Shown here piece by piece: positions 1 through 9,969 of a stretch of 42,569 nt of DNA (position 1 is the stretch's first letter; every line of letters starts with the position of its first letter). A model generated the notes under the pieces. The model was not told where the DNA came from. It ran no database searches and was given only the letters and a program-made list of their open reading frames with translations. A program made the translations under genes and the position numbers. The stretch spans positions 1 through 42,569 of the forward strand of contig JAJPEA010000003.1 in the NCBI GenBank assembly GCA_023252335.1, written 5' to 3'. The DNA comes from Nitrosotalea sp. GTDB taxonomy: Archaea; Thermoproteota; Nitrososphaeria; Nitrososphaerales; Nitrosopumilaceae.

Positions 1-84
1 AATCATTCCAAGTGATACCAAGAACAGCGAGGCAAAGACTAGCGTAAGAAACCGATTGTGACTGTTACTACTTATCAGGTACAA
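1..84 (-). CDS. Possible 5' end of a secreted/membrane protein running off the window edge (TTG start, MYLISSNSHNRFLTLVFASLFLVSLGMI...)
   Basis: Open minus-strand frame to the window edge; hydrophobic signal-like N-terminus; non-ATG start. Confidence 0.3.
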   Translation of the reverse strand, partial: MYLISSNSHNRFLTLVFASLFLVSLGMI

Positions 85-104
85 TGACCATATATTGGAC
101 TTCG

Positions 105-120
105 ATATTCATATGAATAT
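105..120. promoter_or_regulatory. Perfect 16-bp palindrome ATATTCATATGAATAT, possible operator
   Basis: Reverse complement is identical; lies in non-coding sequence just upstream of the putative minus-strand start at 84. Confidence 0.3.
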
Positions 121-425
121 GCTACGAACATTATGTAAGACCGTTATACTTTCACCGTAAATGCACCGACAATCGTCCTGTCACATGGCAAATGAAATGC
201 ACAGTATCAACCATAACTTTGGTACCGTACCCAAAAGAAATGTCCTGCACAACAGTCTTCATGTTTACACACATTCGTACAGATCATGCAAACAGAAAAA
301 ATATCAATTACGCAAACACAGAGAGAAGAGTCTACATATTTTATAATCAATTAGAGAGAGTGTGTTAATCCTTGAACCCAATGCCTCCAAAACTTTATTT
401 CTTATATGAATGAAAATATGACATC

Positions 426-743
426 ATGAAAGGTTATTCTATCGGGCACAAACTGAAAGTAAGGATAGGAATTATAATATTTTCTATTTTCAGCATATTA
501 TTAGTAGATCAAATCATCGAAGTTTCAATAAACCAAATGCAATTTGAACAATGTGTCACACCTTCTCCGCCCCATGTATATCGAAGTATGTGTGAAAATA
601 TTTCTATTCCGTATCCTATTTGGATTTTGGAGTTTTCTATACTAGTTGGAGCAGGAATTTTGATTTTACTATCGAGTCTAAAAAGCAAACCACTAGTTCA
701 CTTTCAAATAAATCAACAAACTATCTATAACACGTCCACATAA
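426..743 (+). CDS. Small membrane protein with two predicted TM segments
   Basis: ORF with hydrophobic segments near the N- and C-termini. Confidence 0.5.
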   Translation: MKGYSIGHKLKVRIGIIIFSIFSILLVDQIIEVSINQMQFEQCVTPSPPHVYRSMCENISIPYPIWILEFSILVGAGILILLSSLKSKPLVHFQINQQTIYNTST

Positions 744-775
744 TTCCACAAGACATATGACTTGAGCAATTTGTA

Positions 776-1108
776 AATGTTGGTCATGATTGTGGCAATC
801 CAACAAATGCAAAAATTGAAACTGACTTTTTCGTTGTACTTGAATCTCAAAAATATAATTCAACCATGATGAATTTGGGTTTTTATGTGGTTGACTCTAG
901 ATACGAGCACTATTCTGAGCCCTTGCTTGATTGCACAAGTGCATCCCCCACAGTTGAAAAACAACTCGAATTAATAAGGGAACAAATGACTGTCATACAG
1001 CATAATGGATATTCGTCTGTGTCAACTCCGGAATTCCCATTTGCAATTCCAGTTTTGTTGGTAGGTACCATGTCATTAATTGTCTTTTACAGGATAAAGT
1101 CAAAATGA
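776..1108 (+). pseudogene. Possible 5'-truncated surface protein with a PEF-CTERM-like C-terminus (STPEFPFAIPVLLVGTMSLIVFYRIKSK)
   Basis: PEF motif + TM + basic tail; the coding-like frame (FVNVGHDCGNPTNAKIETDFFVVLES...) extends upstream of the ATG at 866 to an in-frame TGA without an obvious start. Confidence 0.45.
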
Positions 1109-1129
1109 AAACAGTACATCTTTTGATAA

Positions 1130-1555
1130 TTGACTATTTTTTTGACATATGGATATATACTAAAAGATCTAAACCTGTCTTGGTTGACTAAGATTCTTTT
1201 TGTAGATGATGAACATGACATTCTAAAAGCAATCTCACGTGGTTTGACCAGTAAGGGAATTGATGTAGATACTTATGACAACCCAATAGACGCTTTGAAG
1301 AATTTCAGACCAAAAACGTATGATCTTATCTTGTTAGATGTGAAATTACCTCAAATGAGTGGGTTTGAATTGTATGAAAAAATAAAAGAGATTGATTTTG
1401 AAGCCAAGATCTATTTTCTTTCAGCATTTGAATTTCTAGAGGTGCCAAACAATATTGTACCAAACCTAGGAGGAACGAACTTTCTTAGAAAGCCCATCAC
1501 AATAAAACAACTAGTTGAATTGATAAGTTCTAACATTAGTAACAATGCACGCTAA
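1130..1555 (+). CDS. Stand-alone response regulator receiver domain (start may be the TTG at 1184)
   Basis: ILFVDDEHDIL... DLILLDVKLPQMSGFEL ... FLRKPI receiver motifs; no output domain. Confidence 0.9.
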   Translation: MTIFLTYGYILKDLNLSWLTKILFVDDEHDILKAISRGLTSKGIDVDTYDNPIDALKNFRPKTYDLILLDVKLPQMSGFELYEKIKEIDFEAKIYFLSAFEFLEVPNNIVPNLGGTNFLRKPITIKQLVELISSNISNNAR

Positions 1556-1611
1556 TTAAAAATTAAAGCCTTACAAAGACCTAAATTTTTGAACCCATAG
1601 CCATAATTGAT

Positions 1612-3411
1612 ATGTCTGATGAAAAAAAATCTAAATTGTCACAAATCAATTTATCGAAGGAAATTTTACTTATCATAACAATCCTGGCAGTAACCATTAT
1701 TTTATCAATTATTACATATCAATATTCCAATACTAGCGCATCCCAAATACTAGAATTATCTGAAAATGAGATAAGAGCCGAGGCTAAGATCCAATCACAC
1801 CATATTGCAAACGAGTTTGCGACAAAGGTTGGAGTAATTACCTCTAACTTGGAAATAATTTCGCATTCAAAAACGATATTAAATAAAGATGTGCCTGATT
1901 CAGTTCCACTTTTCAACTCTGCGCAAAAATCTACTGCTGACCTTACAGGAGTATATGCATGGATAGGAAAGGATGGCAAATTATTATGGACTACAGCGGG
2001 CATGAAAAATATTGGAACCGACGTAAGTAACGGAGATTATTACTCAAAACCTAAACAAACTCTTATGCCTTATTATAGCAATACAATTGAAGTAAAGAAT
2101 GGTACCCTAGCTTTAACTATCAGTTACCCTATTTTCACAAATGATTCAGACAAGGCTAATTCGTTTAATGGCGTAATAGTTGCAGGAGTTCCAATAAGTA
2201 AGCTTGGGCAATTTGCTAAAGATAATCTAGCCCCGGGATACGAAAATAGTCTAGGTTTAATGGATAAAGGGGGAATACTTCTTTACAGTAGTAATTCTAC
2301 TACTTCCAACACAAAGTTTATTGGAAAAAACATTTTTGGAAAAGAAATTCAATCAGTAATTCCATCAGATATTAAAGATCAGTTCAATACATTTGTGCGA
2401 AATTCATTAAATGGTCAGACTGGATACGTGGATTTTTCATATATGGGAAAAACCACCACTATAGCATATGATCCGATAAAGATTGGAAATGATAGTTTTG
2501 GTGTGATATACGTATCAGCCCCCCATGACTTTACGTTAAACGCTGTAGCACTTGCTGAACAACCAAGACTAGTAAACCTGATCAGTATTGTTATTGTTGG
2601 ATTAATTACTGTACTAATCGCAGTAATTTTATTTACATGGAATAATCGACTCAAAAAGTTAGTCGAGGACAGGACTCGAGATTTGAAGCTCACTAATGAC
2701 TCATTAAAAGAAGCAAATGATCATTTAATAGCCCTTGAAAAGATGGAGAGAGAATTTATCAACATTGCTGCCCATGAATTAAAAACACCGGTGCAATCAG
2801 TTGTTTTAATGAGTGAAGAAATTGAGGAGAATCTTAAAAAGGAGAGTGAAAAAATAAATCTCTCACGAGATTATGCTGAAATTATTGTTAGAAACACCAA
2901 ACGAATCTCTGGACTTATCAATTCGTTGCTAATGGTATCGAAACTAGAGCATAGGAAATTCCAATTAAATGAAGAAAAAATAAACCTCCAAGAAAAGATC
3001 TTAAAAGTTATCGAAGAGATACGACCGCTTGTAGGCAAAGAACAAGATGTAAAGATTGTATTTAATCCACAGTCTACTGGTAATATTCTAGTAAACGCTG
3101 ACAAGAATATGCTATATGAAGTGATCTCCAACCTGTTAGTAAACGCAATCAAATTTACAAAGCATGGAATAATTGAGATAAATGTATCCAGCAAAGATGG
3201 TTACGCACTAGTAGCAATTCGAGATACTGGTGTTGGCATATCGCCAGAAATAGCGGGTACATTATTTGGCAAGTTTATTTCAACACAGGGTACGGGCTTG
3301 GGCCTTTTTATTTCAAAGAACATAATAGAAATGCATGGTGGTAAGATTTGGGCTGAGAATAATTCAGATGGTAAGGGTGCAACGTTCTTCTTTACTCTAC
3401 AGCTCGTATAA
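1612..3411 (+). CDS. Membrane sensor histidine kinase with an extracytoplasmic Cache-like sensor domain
   Basis: N-terminal TM, ~270 aa sensor region, second TM, AAHELKTPVQ H-box, N-box NLLVNAIKFT, DTGVGIS, GTGLGLFISK. Confidence 0.92.
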   Translation: MSDEKKSKLSQINLSKEILLIITILAVTIILSIITYQYSNTSASQILELSENEIRAEAKIQSHHIANEFATKVGVITSNLEIISHSKTILNKDVPDSVPLFNSAQKSTADLTGVYAWIGKDGKLLWTTAGMKNIGTDVSNGDYYSKPKQTLMPYYSNTIEVKNGTLALTISYPIFTNDSDKANSFNGVIVAGVPISKLGQFAKDNLAPGYENSLGLMDKGGILLYSSNSTTSNTKFIGKNIFGKEIQSVIPSDIKDQFNTFVRNSLNGQTGYVDFSYMGKTTTIAYDPIKIGNDSFGVIYVSAPHDFTLNAVALAEQPRLVNLISIVIVGLITVLIAVILFTWNNRLKKLVEDRTRDLKLTNDSLKEANDHLIALEKMEREFINIAAHELKTPVQSVVLMSEEIEENLKKESEKINLSRDYAEIIVRNTKRISGLINSLLMVSKLEHRKFQLNEEKINLQEKILKVIEEIRPLVGKEQDVKIVFNPQSTGNILVNADKNMLYEVISNLLVNAIKFTKHGIIEINVSSKDGYALVAIRDTGVGISPEIAGTLFGKFISTQGTGLGLFISKNIIEMHGGKIWAENNSDGKGATFFFTLQLV

Positions 3412-3641
3412 AAAACACGAGTGAAAAGATATTTGAGATTTCGACGAGTCCCGGTCGTATTGGACCGCCGCAGGACAATGCCGAGTATGTCGAGTTCCGT
3501 TTCTTGGAACGCAAGGACTATCTGCTACAAGTAACTAAACTACCTGACGAAACAACTGCATCAGGTAAATTTATGTACACATGGAACCAAAAAATGTACT
3601 GTACAGTAGCGTGTCCGGCCCGAATCACCATTTTAATCTAG
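3375..3641 (+). pseudogene. Coding-like open frame without an ATG/GTG start (…TSEKIFEISTSPGRIGPPQDNAEYVEFRFLERKDYLLQVTKLPDETTASGKFMYTWNQKMYCTVACPARITILI*)
   Basis: Protein-like composition in an open frame bounded by TAA (3372) and TAG (3639); only a TTG could serve as an internal start. Confidence 0.35.
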
Positions 3642-3699
3642 AAAGATTCCACACCAATTTTTTATGTCACTTTATTAACGACGGACAATAAATGTAGAC

Positions 3700-3801
3700 A
3701 TGAGCACTACGGATGATCCTGCTGTAGCACTACTCAGGCAGATGCTTGACCAGCTAAAGCAGGTAAATGACAAGCTTGACAAAATAATCTCGCAAATTTA
3801 A
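3700..3801 (+). CDS. 33-aa amphipathic micro-ORF (MSTTDDPAVALLRQMLDQLKQVNDKLDKIISQI)
   Basis: ATG-to-TAA ORF with heptad-like hydrophobic spacing. Confidence 0.4.
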   Translation: MSTTDDPAVALLRQMLDQLKQVNDKLDKIISQI

Positions 3802-3850
3802 GGGGCCCGGCTGCCACGGCATGCGTGTACCGGTCTCTTACCCCTCCCTA

Positions 3851-4291
3851 CTATTTTGAAACTCTTGTGCGATCTGCCACATCCTTGCTTTTCTTGGTAG
3901 CAGCCCTCTTCTTGACAAAGACCAGCTCAAGAATAGAGTTGTTTGAGATTGCAGACTTGAGGTAGATGCTGCCGGAGGGTGTACTACACGGGATCTCCTT
4001 CCTGAACACACGGCCAAGGCCTGTAATCTCGATAGCAAGTATGCCATCCCGTACCTCGTACCAAAAGTCCTCCTCTCTTATGCCCGCAAGTGTGGCAATA
4101 ATGCGTATCTTGTTTCCCTTTCTTATTACGTCTATGAGAGGCTTGTCTACCACGCGGGGAGGATATGTTTTTTTGGGAGCCGGCATGTCCTCAGGGAGGC
4201 CAGCAGAGGATCTGACTGATACATTTACCAAGGGTGAGAGGAGGTCATCAAGTGTCCTTGCAATGTCTTCTATTATGCCCATGGTATACAA
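3851..4291 (-). CDS. Hsp20/alpha-crystallin-like small heat shock protein
   Basis: PLIDVIRKGNKIRIIATLAGIREEDFWYEVRDGILAIEI pattern and C-terminal beta-strand region. Confidence 0.75.
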   Translation of the reverse strand: MYTMGIIEDIARTLDDLLSPLVNVSVRSSAGLPEDMPAPKKTYPPRVVDKPLIDVIRKGNKIRIIATLAGIREEDFWYEVRDGILAIEITGLGRVFRKEIPCSTPSGSIYLKSAISNNSILELVFVKKRAATKKSKDVADRTRVSK

Positions 4292-4635
4292 TACACCGTT
4301 TCTGCTTAAAAATTGAGTACATACATGTCTACGGACCGGGACCTCTTTTTGATACGGGATGAAATCCGGTTAGAAATTGACATAGCATGTCTTGGTCATC
4401 AGAATGACACTTGACGCGGATCACAAACCATATTTTTAAAACAATAATGTGAAATCATATTTCTGTAAAAAGTTACTTTTTTAGGTTTGAATTGACTCGA
4501 GACAGCGTTTGACCAACGAGTCTTGCTAGAACATAAGAAAATTGTAGGACGAATGTTGAACGATCTCATAGTAGAATAATTCATTTTTTTCCTACGCACC
4601 TTTTTTAAACTAAAATGAATCCAGTCTAGAACAAT

Positions 4636-6363
4636 ATGCTGATAAAATTACAAGGAACATTTTTCTGCGCTCTTGTTATCATGATAATTTTTACCACAAC
4701 GGTAATTGCAAACCCCCATCATGCATTTGCAACTCCATCAATTGGAATCATGATACCATTATATTCACACCATGAAAGTAACTGGCCTCAAGTACTTCAA
4801 GAAAAAAATGCCCACCCATCAGTACCAATTGTTGTTATAATCAATCCCAATAATGGTCCTGACTCGTCTATTGATTCAAACCTCATATCTTCAGTAAAAC
4901 AGATGCAGGCAGCTGGAATTGTCGTTATAGGATATGATGATACTGGATATTGTGGACGAAGTGCCGATGATGTAGAATCAGATGCAATGTCATACTACAA
5001 CTGGTATAAAGTAAATGGAATCTTCTTTGATGACATGGCAAATGGCTCAGGATGTGAATCATACTATACGGATCTTACAAATTATGTGCATTCTCATGGA
5101 ATGCCACTGACTGTTGGAAATCCTGGAACTAGGACATTGTCAAGCTATGTTGGAAGTGTAGACAACTTGGTCATATATGAGAAGACAGGTTTGCCAACCC
5201 TGTCAACACTCTTGTCAAATACCTTCAATGGTGAAAATCCTGCATCCAACTTTTCCATCATGGCATTAGGAGTAAGATTACCCAGTGTGAGTTACATAAC
5301 TAGCAACTTGAGTCATGTAGGTTACATATACATCACTGATGCTAGAGGTTCCAATCCCTATGATGTATTACCATCATACTTTAGCACCGAAGTGGCAGAT
5401 CTTGACACCGATTCTGGCACAACTGCTACTATACCATCTGCTCCATCTGGACTAACTTCCTCAGCATCTTCATCATCACAGATCAATCTATCCTGGACTG
5501 CACCATCAAACAATGGTGGTTCTACCATAGCAGGATATGAAATTGACAGGCCTACAAATGGCAGTTCAACATGGTCTGTACTAATTGGAAATACTGCATC
5601 AACAGATACCACATACTCTGATACTGGCCTTGTAGCAAATACCACTTACACTTATCGCATATCTGCAATAAATGCAATCGGCACAAGCTCTCCATCTAAT
5701 ACAACATCTGCTACCACCCAAAGCAGATCTGCTGGTGGTGGGTCTACTTCAGGTACCATTGTACTCAACAATGTACAATATACCTCTGGCACTGTCTCTT
5801 CATCAAACCAGCTAACACTATCAAACTTTACAGTTGGTACTGGTAACAGTAATCTACTTGTAGTTGGAGTAAGTGCAAACAACAACACTGTGACGTCGAT
5901 AACATTTGGCGGAATGCCCCTTAAAATGAGAACAATGTCATTTTACAACAATGATGCCGAGTTCTGGTATCTCAAGAAACCAAACGGAACAGGAGACATT
6001 GTAGTTACCATGGCAGGACCAACACAGGCAGTAGCTGGTGCTTACTCTTTTTCGGGTGTAAACCAAGCAAACCCCATAGCTACTACAGCCAAGAATCACA
6101 ATACCTCTGTTGGCAGCCCTCATATTTCTATCACTACAAAGTATGATGACGACTTGGTCCTTGACCTGCCATCAATATGGGGTGGTATGACACTTGGTTC
6201 TCCAACTTGGACGCAACAGTGGAATGTAAACGTACCAAACGAGATAACTGGTGCATCTAGTTCTACAACGGTGCCATCGGCTACAACTGTAACATGCAAA
6301 TGGGCTGCAAGCAGTAAAGATTTGTGGGATGATGTAGCAATTGAGATTAACGCTGCAAGATAA
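4636..6363 (+). CDS. Secreted multidomain protein: signal peptide, spherulation-specific family 4-like domain, fibronectin type III domain, C-terminal beta-rich domain
   Basis: Signal sequence; IGIMIPLYSHHESNWPQVL...VVIINPNNGP...GYDDTGYCGR...IFFDDMA; FN3 PSAPSGLTSSASSSSQINLSWTAPSNNGGSTIAGYEI... Confidence 0.8.
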   Translation: MLIKLQGTFFCALVIMIIFTTTVIANPHHAFATPSIGIMIPLYSHHESNWPQVLQEKNAHPSVPIVVIINPNNGPDSSIDSNLISSVKQMQAAGIVVIGYDDTGYCGRSADDVESDAMSYYNWYKVNGIFFDDMANGSGCESYYTDLTNYVHSHGMPLTVGNPGTRTLSSYVGSVDNLVIYEKTGLPTLSTLLSNTFNGENPASNFSIMALGVRLPSVSYITSNLSHVGYIYITDARGSNPYDVLPSYFSTEVADLDTDSGTTATIPSAPSGLTSSASSSSQINLSWTAPSNNGGSTIAGYEIDRPTNGSSTWSVLIGNTASTDTTYSDTGLVANTTYTYRISAINAIGTSSPSNTTSATTQSRSAGGGSTSGTIVLNNVQYTSGTVSSSNQLTLSNFTVGTGNSNLLVVGVSANNNTVTSITFGGMPLKMRTMSFYNNDAEFWYLKKPNGTGDIVVTMAGPTQAVAGAYSFSGVNQANPIATTAKNHNTSVGSPHISITTKYDDDLVLDLPSIWGGMTLGSPTWTQQWNVNVPNEITGASSSTTVPSATTVTCKWAASSKDLWDDVAIEINAAR

Positions 6364-6422
6364 TTTTATCTTGGTCTTTTAAAACAACTCAACTGGTGTG
6401 TCCCAAGACGTGTCTTTTTCAG

Positions 6423-6438
6423 GTATTGTTTACAATAC
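6423..6438. terminator. Small hairpin GTATTGT-TT-ACAATAC between convergent genes
   Basis: Perfect 7-bp stem, 2-nt loop, in the gap between the convergent genes at 6363 and 6443; no T-run. Confidence 0.25.
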
Positions 6439-6442
6439 ACTA

Positions 6443-6769
6443 TCAAGTTTGAGAAACCATGTTTACCAGACTGACTGCCCCTTGGGTTGGCGTGTCATTG
6501 AAGAAGGTACTTACAACGTAATAGTACAGTCCAAATGCTAATGCACCAAGTTTTGATTTGTCTAGGCCTCCAAGAAAATCAGTAGTGACTATTTTACCGC
6601 TGTCCGCATTGATCTGCACTACTTTGGTTACCGGTTGATTTTTTTCCATGGTGACGCTAACATGCCACTCATTTCCCTTTAGCATTGCCGAGCAATTAAT
6701 CACATCTATCTTGTTGTGCGTGAGATAGTTTATTGCGATCTCTTTTGCCATTTCTTCATCAATTTTCAA
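6443..6769 (-). CDS. Hypothetical protein, PepSY-like N-terminal part
   Basis: AKEIAINYL...WHVSVTMEKNQPVTKVVQINADSGKIV pattern. Confidence 0.6.
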   Translation of the reverse strand: MKIDEEMAKEIAINYLTHNKIDVINCSAMLKGNEWHVSVTMEKNQPVTKVVQINADSGKIVTTDFLGGLDKSKLGALAFGLYYYVVSTFFNDTPTQGAVSLVNMVSQT

Positions 6770-6958
6770 TGTTGCATAATACAGGTTTTTGCATGATAAA
6801 AGACAGAATATGTCTTATGATGAGACAATCAATTTTGTCGTTTTGATAAAAGACATCTGCACTGTGTGAAAATATGCAGTTAACTCATTACAGACAAACT
6901 CCATTATTAAATGATTGAACAGAAATTGCTAAATTACTAGGATGGCAAGAAAATAACA

Positions 6959-7156
6959 ATGAGTTTTGAAGGGATAGACATACAGATTGAACGATGTACA
7001 AAGAAAATTAATGAAAAAAATGAGTTGCTAAAAGATCCAAACCTTACTCCAGATGCAAAAAAGAAACTCGAGTCAGAGATCAAAAATATGACCCTTGAAA
7101 GAAACAAGTGGAAGATGAAGAAAAATGATCTGTTTACTACCAGACACAAGAAATAG
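6959..7156 (+). CDS. Small highly charged coiled-coil protein
   Basis: 65-aa ORF, K/E-rich heptads. Confidence 0.55.
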   Translation: MSFEGIDIQIERCTKKINEKNELLKDPNLTPDAKKKLESEIKNMTLERNKWKMKKNDLFTTRHKK

Positions 7157-7277
7157 GATGTATTTACTTGACAGGTTGACAAACTGCTGATAATAATATA
7201 TTTTCAAAATCATATAATCTGAGACGGATTTTTATTAGATGACCATTCCATAATGGTACAATGGTGCAACATGCATA

Positions 7278-7463
7278 ATGGATAGTTGGATTTATCCGCT
7301 GCTTCTTAGTTTGATAGGTGGACCTGCAGCGATAGTTTTTAGACGTTGGTATAGCAAGAAAGGTGATGATACTACGAGCAAGTTTAGAGATGCAGGCACC
7401 TATGTGCGTGATGATTCTTTGTACTCGTATGATGACAAGAAAAAAGACTCTCAAGAAAAATAA
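7278..7463 (+). CDS. Small protein with one N-terminal TM and a charged tail
   Basis: MDSWIYPLLLSLIGGPAAIVFRRWYSKKG... Confidence 0.5.
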   Translation: MDSWIYPLLLSLIGGPAAIVFRRWYSKKGDDTTSKFRDAGTYVRDDSLYSYDDKKKDSQEK

Positions 7464-7575
7464 TTTCAATTGATTCCAGAGCATATCCGAATTTGGTACG
7501 AATGTTATGAAATACAAATTAACGCATATGGGAATGACGCAACCGTTTTTATAATTGCAAATTAGCAAATCAGCA

Positions 7576-7821
7576 ATGTCTACTTCTGAATCAAACTCTG
7601 TAGCATGCTCTTTGCTTATCAACATGCAGGGTTGCCAGGAACTAAAAAAACTCAAACAAGGAACACAATACAAGATTGATTTGACTAATGAACCAAGTAT
7701 AACCTTCAAAGATTCAGTAGGGAACAAAAAAGAGATGAAATTCAAACAAAATTGTACTGTTACCATAACACATGAAAAGATACTTTACAACCGTGATGAT
7801 GTTATAATAAAATCAGTATAG
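7576..7821 (+). CDS. Hypothetical protein (81 aa)
   Basis: ORF starting at internal ATG (MSTSESNSVACSLLINMQGC...). Confidence 0.55.
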   Translation: MSTSESNSVACSLLINMQGCQELKKLKQGTQYKIDLTNEPSITFKDSVGNKKEMKFKQNCTVTITHEKILYNRDDVIIKSV

Positions 7822-7872
7822 GGGAAATCATGAAAATACTTATGGATACCTACAGATCAAGTGGTATAATCC

Positions 7873-8004
7873 ATGGAGAACTTACTTAACAACGAAGAGA
7901 TAGATTGGCTAGTCAAGTTTTTGGCTGGAAAGGGTAGCAATGATGAGATAATTGAAAAAATAGTTCGAATAACTACCAAGCTTGAGAAAATGAGACGCAG
8001 ATAA
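7873..8004 (+). CDS. 43-aa micro-ORF (MENLLNNEEIDWLVKFLAGKGSNDEIIEKIVRITTKLEKMRRR)
   Basis: ATG-to-TAA ORF, protein-like helical composition, not in the ORF track. Confidence 0.45.
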   Translation: MENLLNNEEIDWLVKFLAGKGSNDEIIEKIVRITTKLEKMRRR

Positions 8005-8110
8005 TTTAGATGGCATTCTAATGCTAGCAAAGTTTTTTTTGAATATTTTTTATCTTTACATCTTGGTTTTGGCATAAAGTTTAATTCAACAACCCAGGCA
8101 AAAATAAAAC

Positions 8111-9967
8111 ATGCGAATATTACAGCTACACTGCGACTATGTCGAGTATACGCCAGTAAAAAAGGAAATAAAATCTGCTGAAGAAATTATTCCAGAATCA
8201 AAACGCCTCGAAGAGATCGTAGTTGCATTTGTAGCAGTAGAAGAGTCTGATAATGCAGATGTTGCAAAAAGGGCAATTGCTGAAATCTCTGAATCTATGA
8301 AAAAAATAGGCTGTTCCAAATTATTGTTATATCCATATGCTCACTTGAGTTCAAAGCTTGCATCTCCTACAACTGCGTTGCTTTTACTGCAAGACATGGA
8401 AAAAAATGCGCCAGGTCTTGAGGTATATCGCTCACCATTTGGTTGGACCAAATCATACAAACTCCAAGTTAAAGGACATCCGTTGGCTGAAAATTCTAAA
8501 ACGATTACAGCAGGAGATGAAAAAGAAAAAGATTCATCATCAAACGCACTAAAAGCAGAATCCAAGATCCAGTCATATTGGCACATACTTACTCCGGATG
8601 GAAAATTACATGATATTGACAAATTTAATTTTGCAAAATATCAGAATCTTGAGGTGTTGGCAAAATACGAAGCTGCTAAAAAAAGAGCAGTTGATGAACC
8701 TCCGCCTCATGTAAAATTGATGAAAAAATTAGCCATTGCAGATTATGAACCTGCATCAGATGCTGGCAACATGAGATTTTATCCAAATGGTAGACTAATG
8801 AAATCTCTGATTGAAAGATATGTGACAGATAAAGTGATGGAATATGGGGGATTTGAGGTAGAGACTCCAATCATGTATGATTCACATCATCCTAGTATGG
8901 AAAGTTATTTTCATAGATTTCCGGCACGACAATACAGTATTGATTCTGAAGGAAAACACCTCTTCTTGAGATTTGCAGCGTGTTTTGGCCAGTTCTTGAT
9001 GGCAAAAGACTTTCAATTATCGTACAAAAATATGCCATTGAAACTGTATGAATTGACAAGATATAGTTTCAGAAGGGAGCAATCTGGTGAACTAGTTGGT
9101 CTTCGAAGATTACGCGCTTTTACAATGCCTGATTGTCATGCAATGTGTACGGACATGAATCAGGCAAAAGAAGAGTTTAGGAAAAGATTTGAGTTGTCGC
9201 GTGATGTGCTAACTGGACTAGGTATTGAGAATAAAGATTATGAAATGGCAATTCGATTTACTGAAGAGTTTTACAATGAAAACAAATCACTAATTGAAGA
9301 AATTGTAGCAAAGCTAGGCAAGCCAGTGCTTGTTGAGATGTGGAAAGAGAGATTCTTTTATTTTGTACTAAAATGGGAATTCAATTATGTAGACAATCTT
9401 GGGAAAGCATCAGCATTATCTACAGACCAAATTGATGTAGAAAATGGAAAAAGATACAATATCGATTTTATGGATGATACAAACAAGCCTTTGAATCCCA
9501 TAATTTTGCATAACTCTCCTAGCGGCGCAATTGAGAGGGTGATATACACATTATTAGAAAAAGCAGCAACAGACCAAAGAGAGGGAAGAAAACCAATGTT
9601 TCCGCTATGGCTTGCCCCTACCCAAGTACGATTAATTCCCGTCAAACCAGAATTTTTGGATTATTGTGAAAAACTTGCTGACAAACTCACCGAAAATGAG
9701 ATACGCGTAGATGTTGATGACAGAAATGAAAGTGTTGGCAAGAGTATCCGAGATGCAGAGACTGAATGGATACGATACATCATAGTTATTGGTGAAAAAG
9801 AAGTCAACTCTACTACTCTGTCAATTCGAGATAGAAAATCAAAGGATCCGCATAACTTTTCAATTGAAGAATTTATCGCAAGCATCAAAGAAGAGACCAA
9901 GGGAAAACCATTCATGCGAATAAACATGGGCCGCAGTGTGGCAAAAAGACCACAAATAATGGTTTGA
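8111..9967 (+). CDS. thrS: Threonyl-tRNA synthetase with archaeal-type N-terminal editing domain
   Basis: MRILQLHCDYVEYTP N-terminus; class II motifs (YELTRYSFRREQSGELVGLRRLRAFTMPDCH; NPIILHNSPSGAIERVIYTLLE); C-terminal anticodon-binding domain. Confidence 0.95.
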   Translation: MRILQLHCDYVEYTPVKKEIKSAEEIIPESKRLEEIVVAFVAVEESDNADVAKRAIAEISESMKKIGCSKLLLYPYAHLSSKLASPTTALLLLQDMEKNAPGLEVYRSPFGWTKSYKLQVKGHPLAENSKTITAGDEKEKDSSSNALKAESKIQSYWHILTPDGKLHDIDKFNFAKYQNLEVLAKYEAAKKRAVDEPPPHVKLMKKLAIADYEPASDAGNMRFYPNGRLMKSLIERYVTDKVMEYGGFEVETPIMYDSHHPSMESYFHRFPARQYSIDSEGKHLFLRFAACFGQFLMAKDFQLSYKNMPLKLYELTRYSFRREQSGELVGLRRLRAFTMPDCHAMCTDMNQAKEEFRKRFELSRDVLTGLGIENKDYEMAIRFTEEFYNENKSLIEEIVAKLGKPVLVEMWKERFFYFVLKWEFNYVDNLGKASALSTDQIDVENGKRYNIDFMDDTNKPLNPIILHNSPSGAIERVIYTLLEKAATDQREGRKPMFPLWLAPTQVRLIPVKPEFLDYCEKLADKLTENEIRVDVDDRNESVGKSIRDAETEWIRYIIVIGEKEVNSTTLSIRDRKSKDPHNFSIEEFIASIKEETKGKPFMRINMGRSVAKRPQIMV

Positions 9968-9969
9968 CA

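Noticed and set aside
161-346. 61-aa plus-strand ORF
   Set aside because: His/Ser/Asn-rich, no domain-like pattern; likely chance ORF in intergenic DNA.
3966-4316. 116-aa plus-strand ORF
   Set aside because: Antisense to the Hsp20-like gene.
7164-7766. 200-aa minus-strand ORF
   Set aside because: Overlaps two more plausible plus-strand small genes; no recognisable motifs and biased composition.
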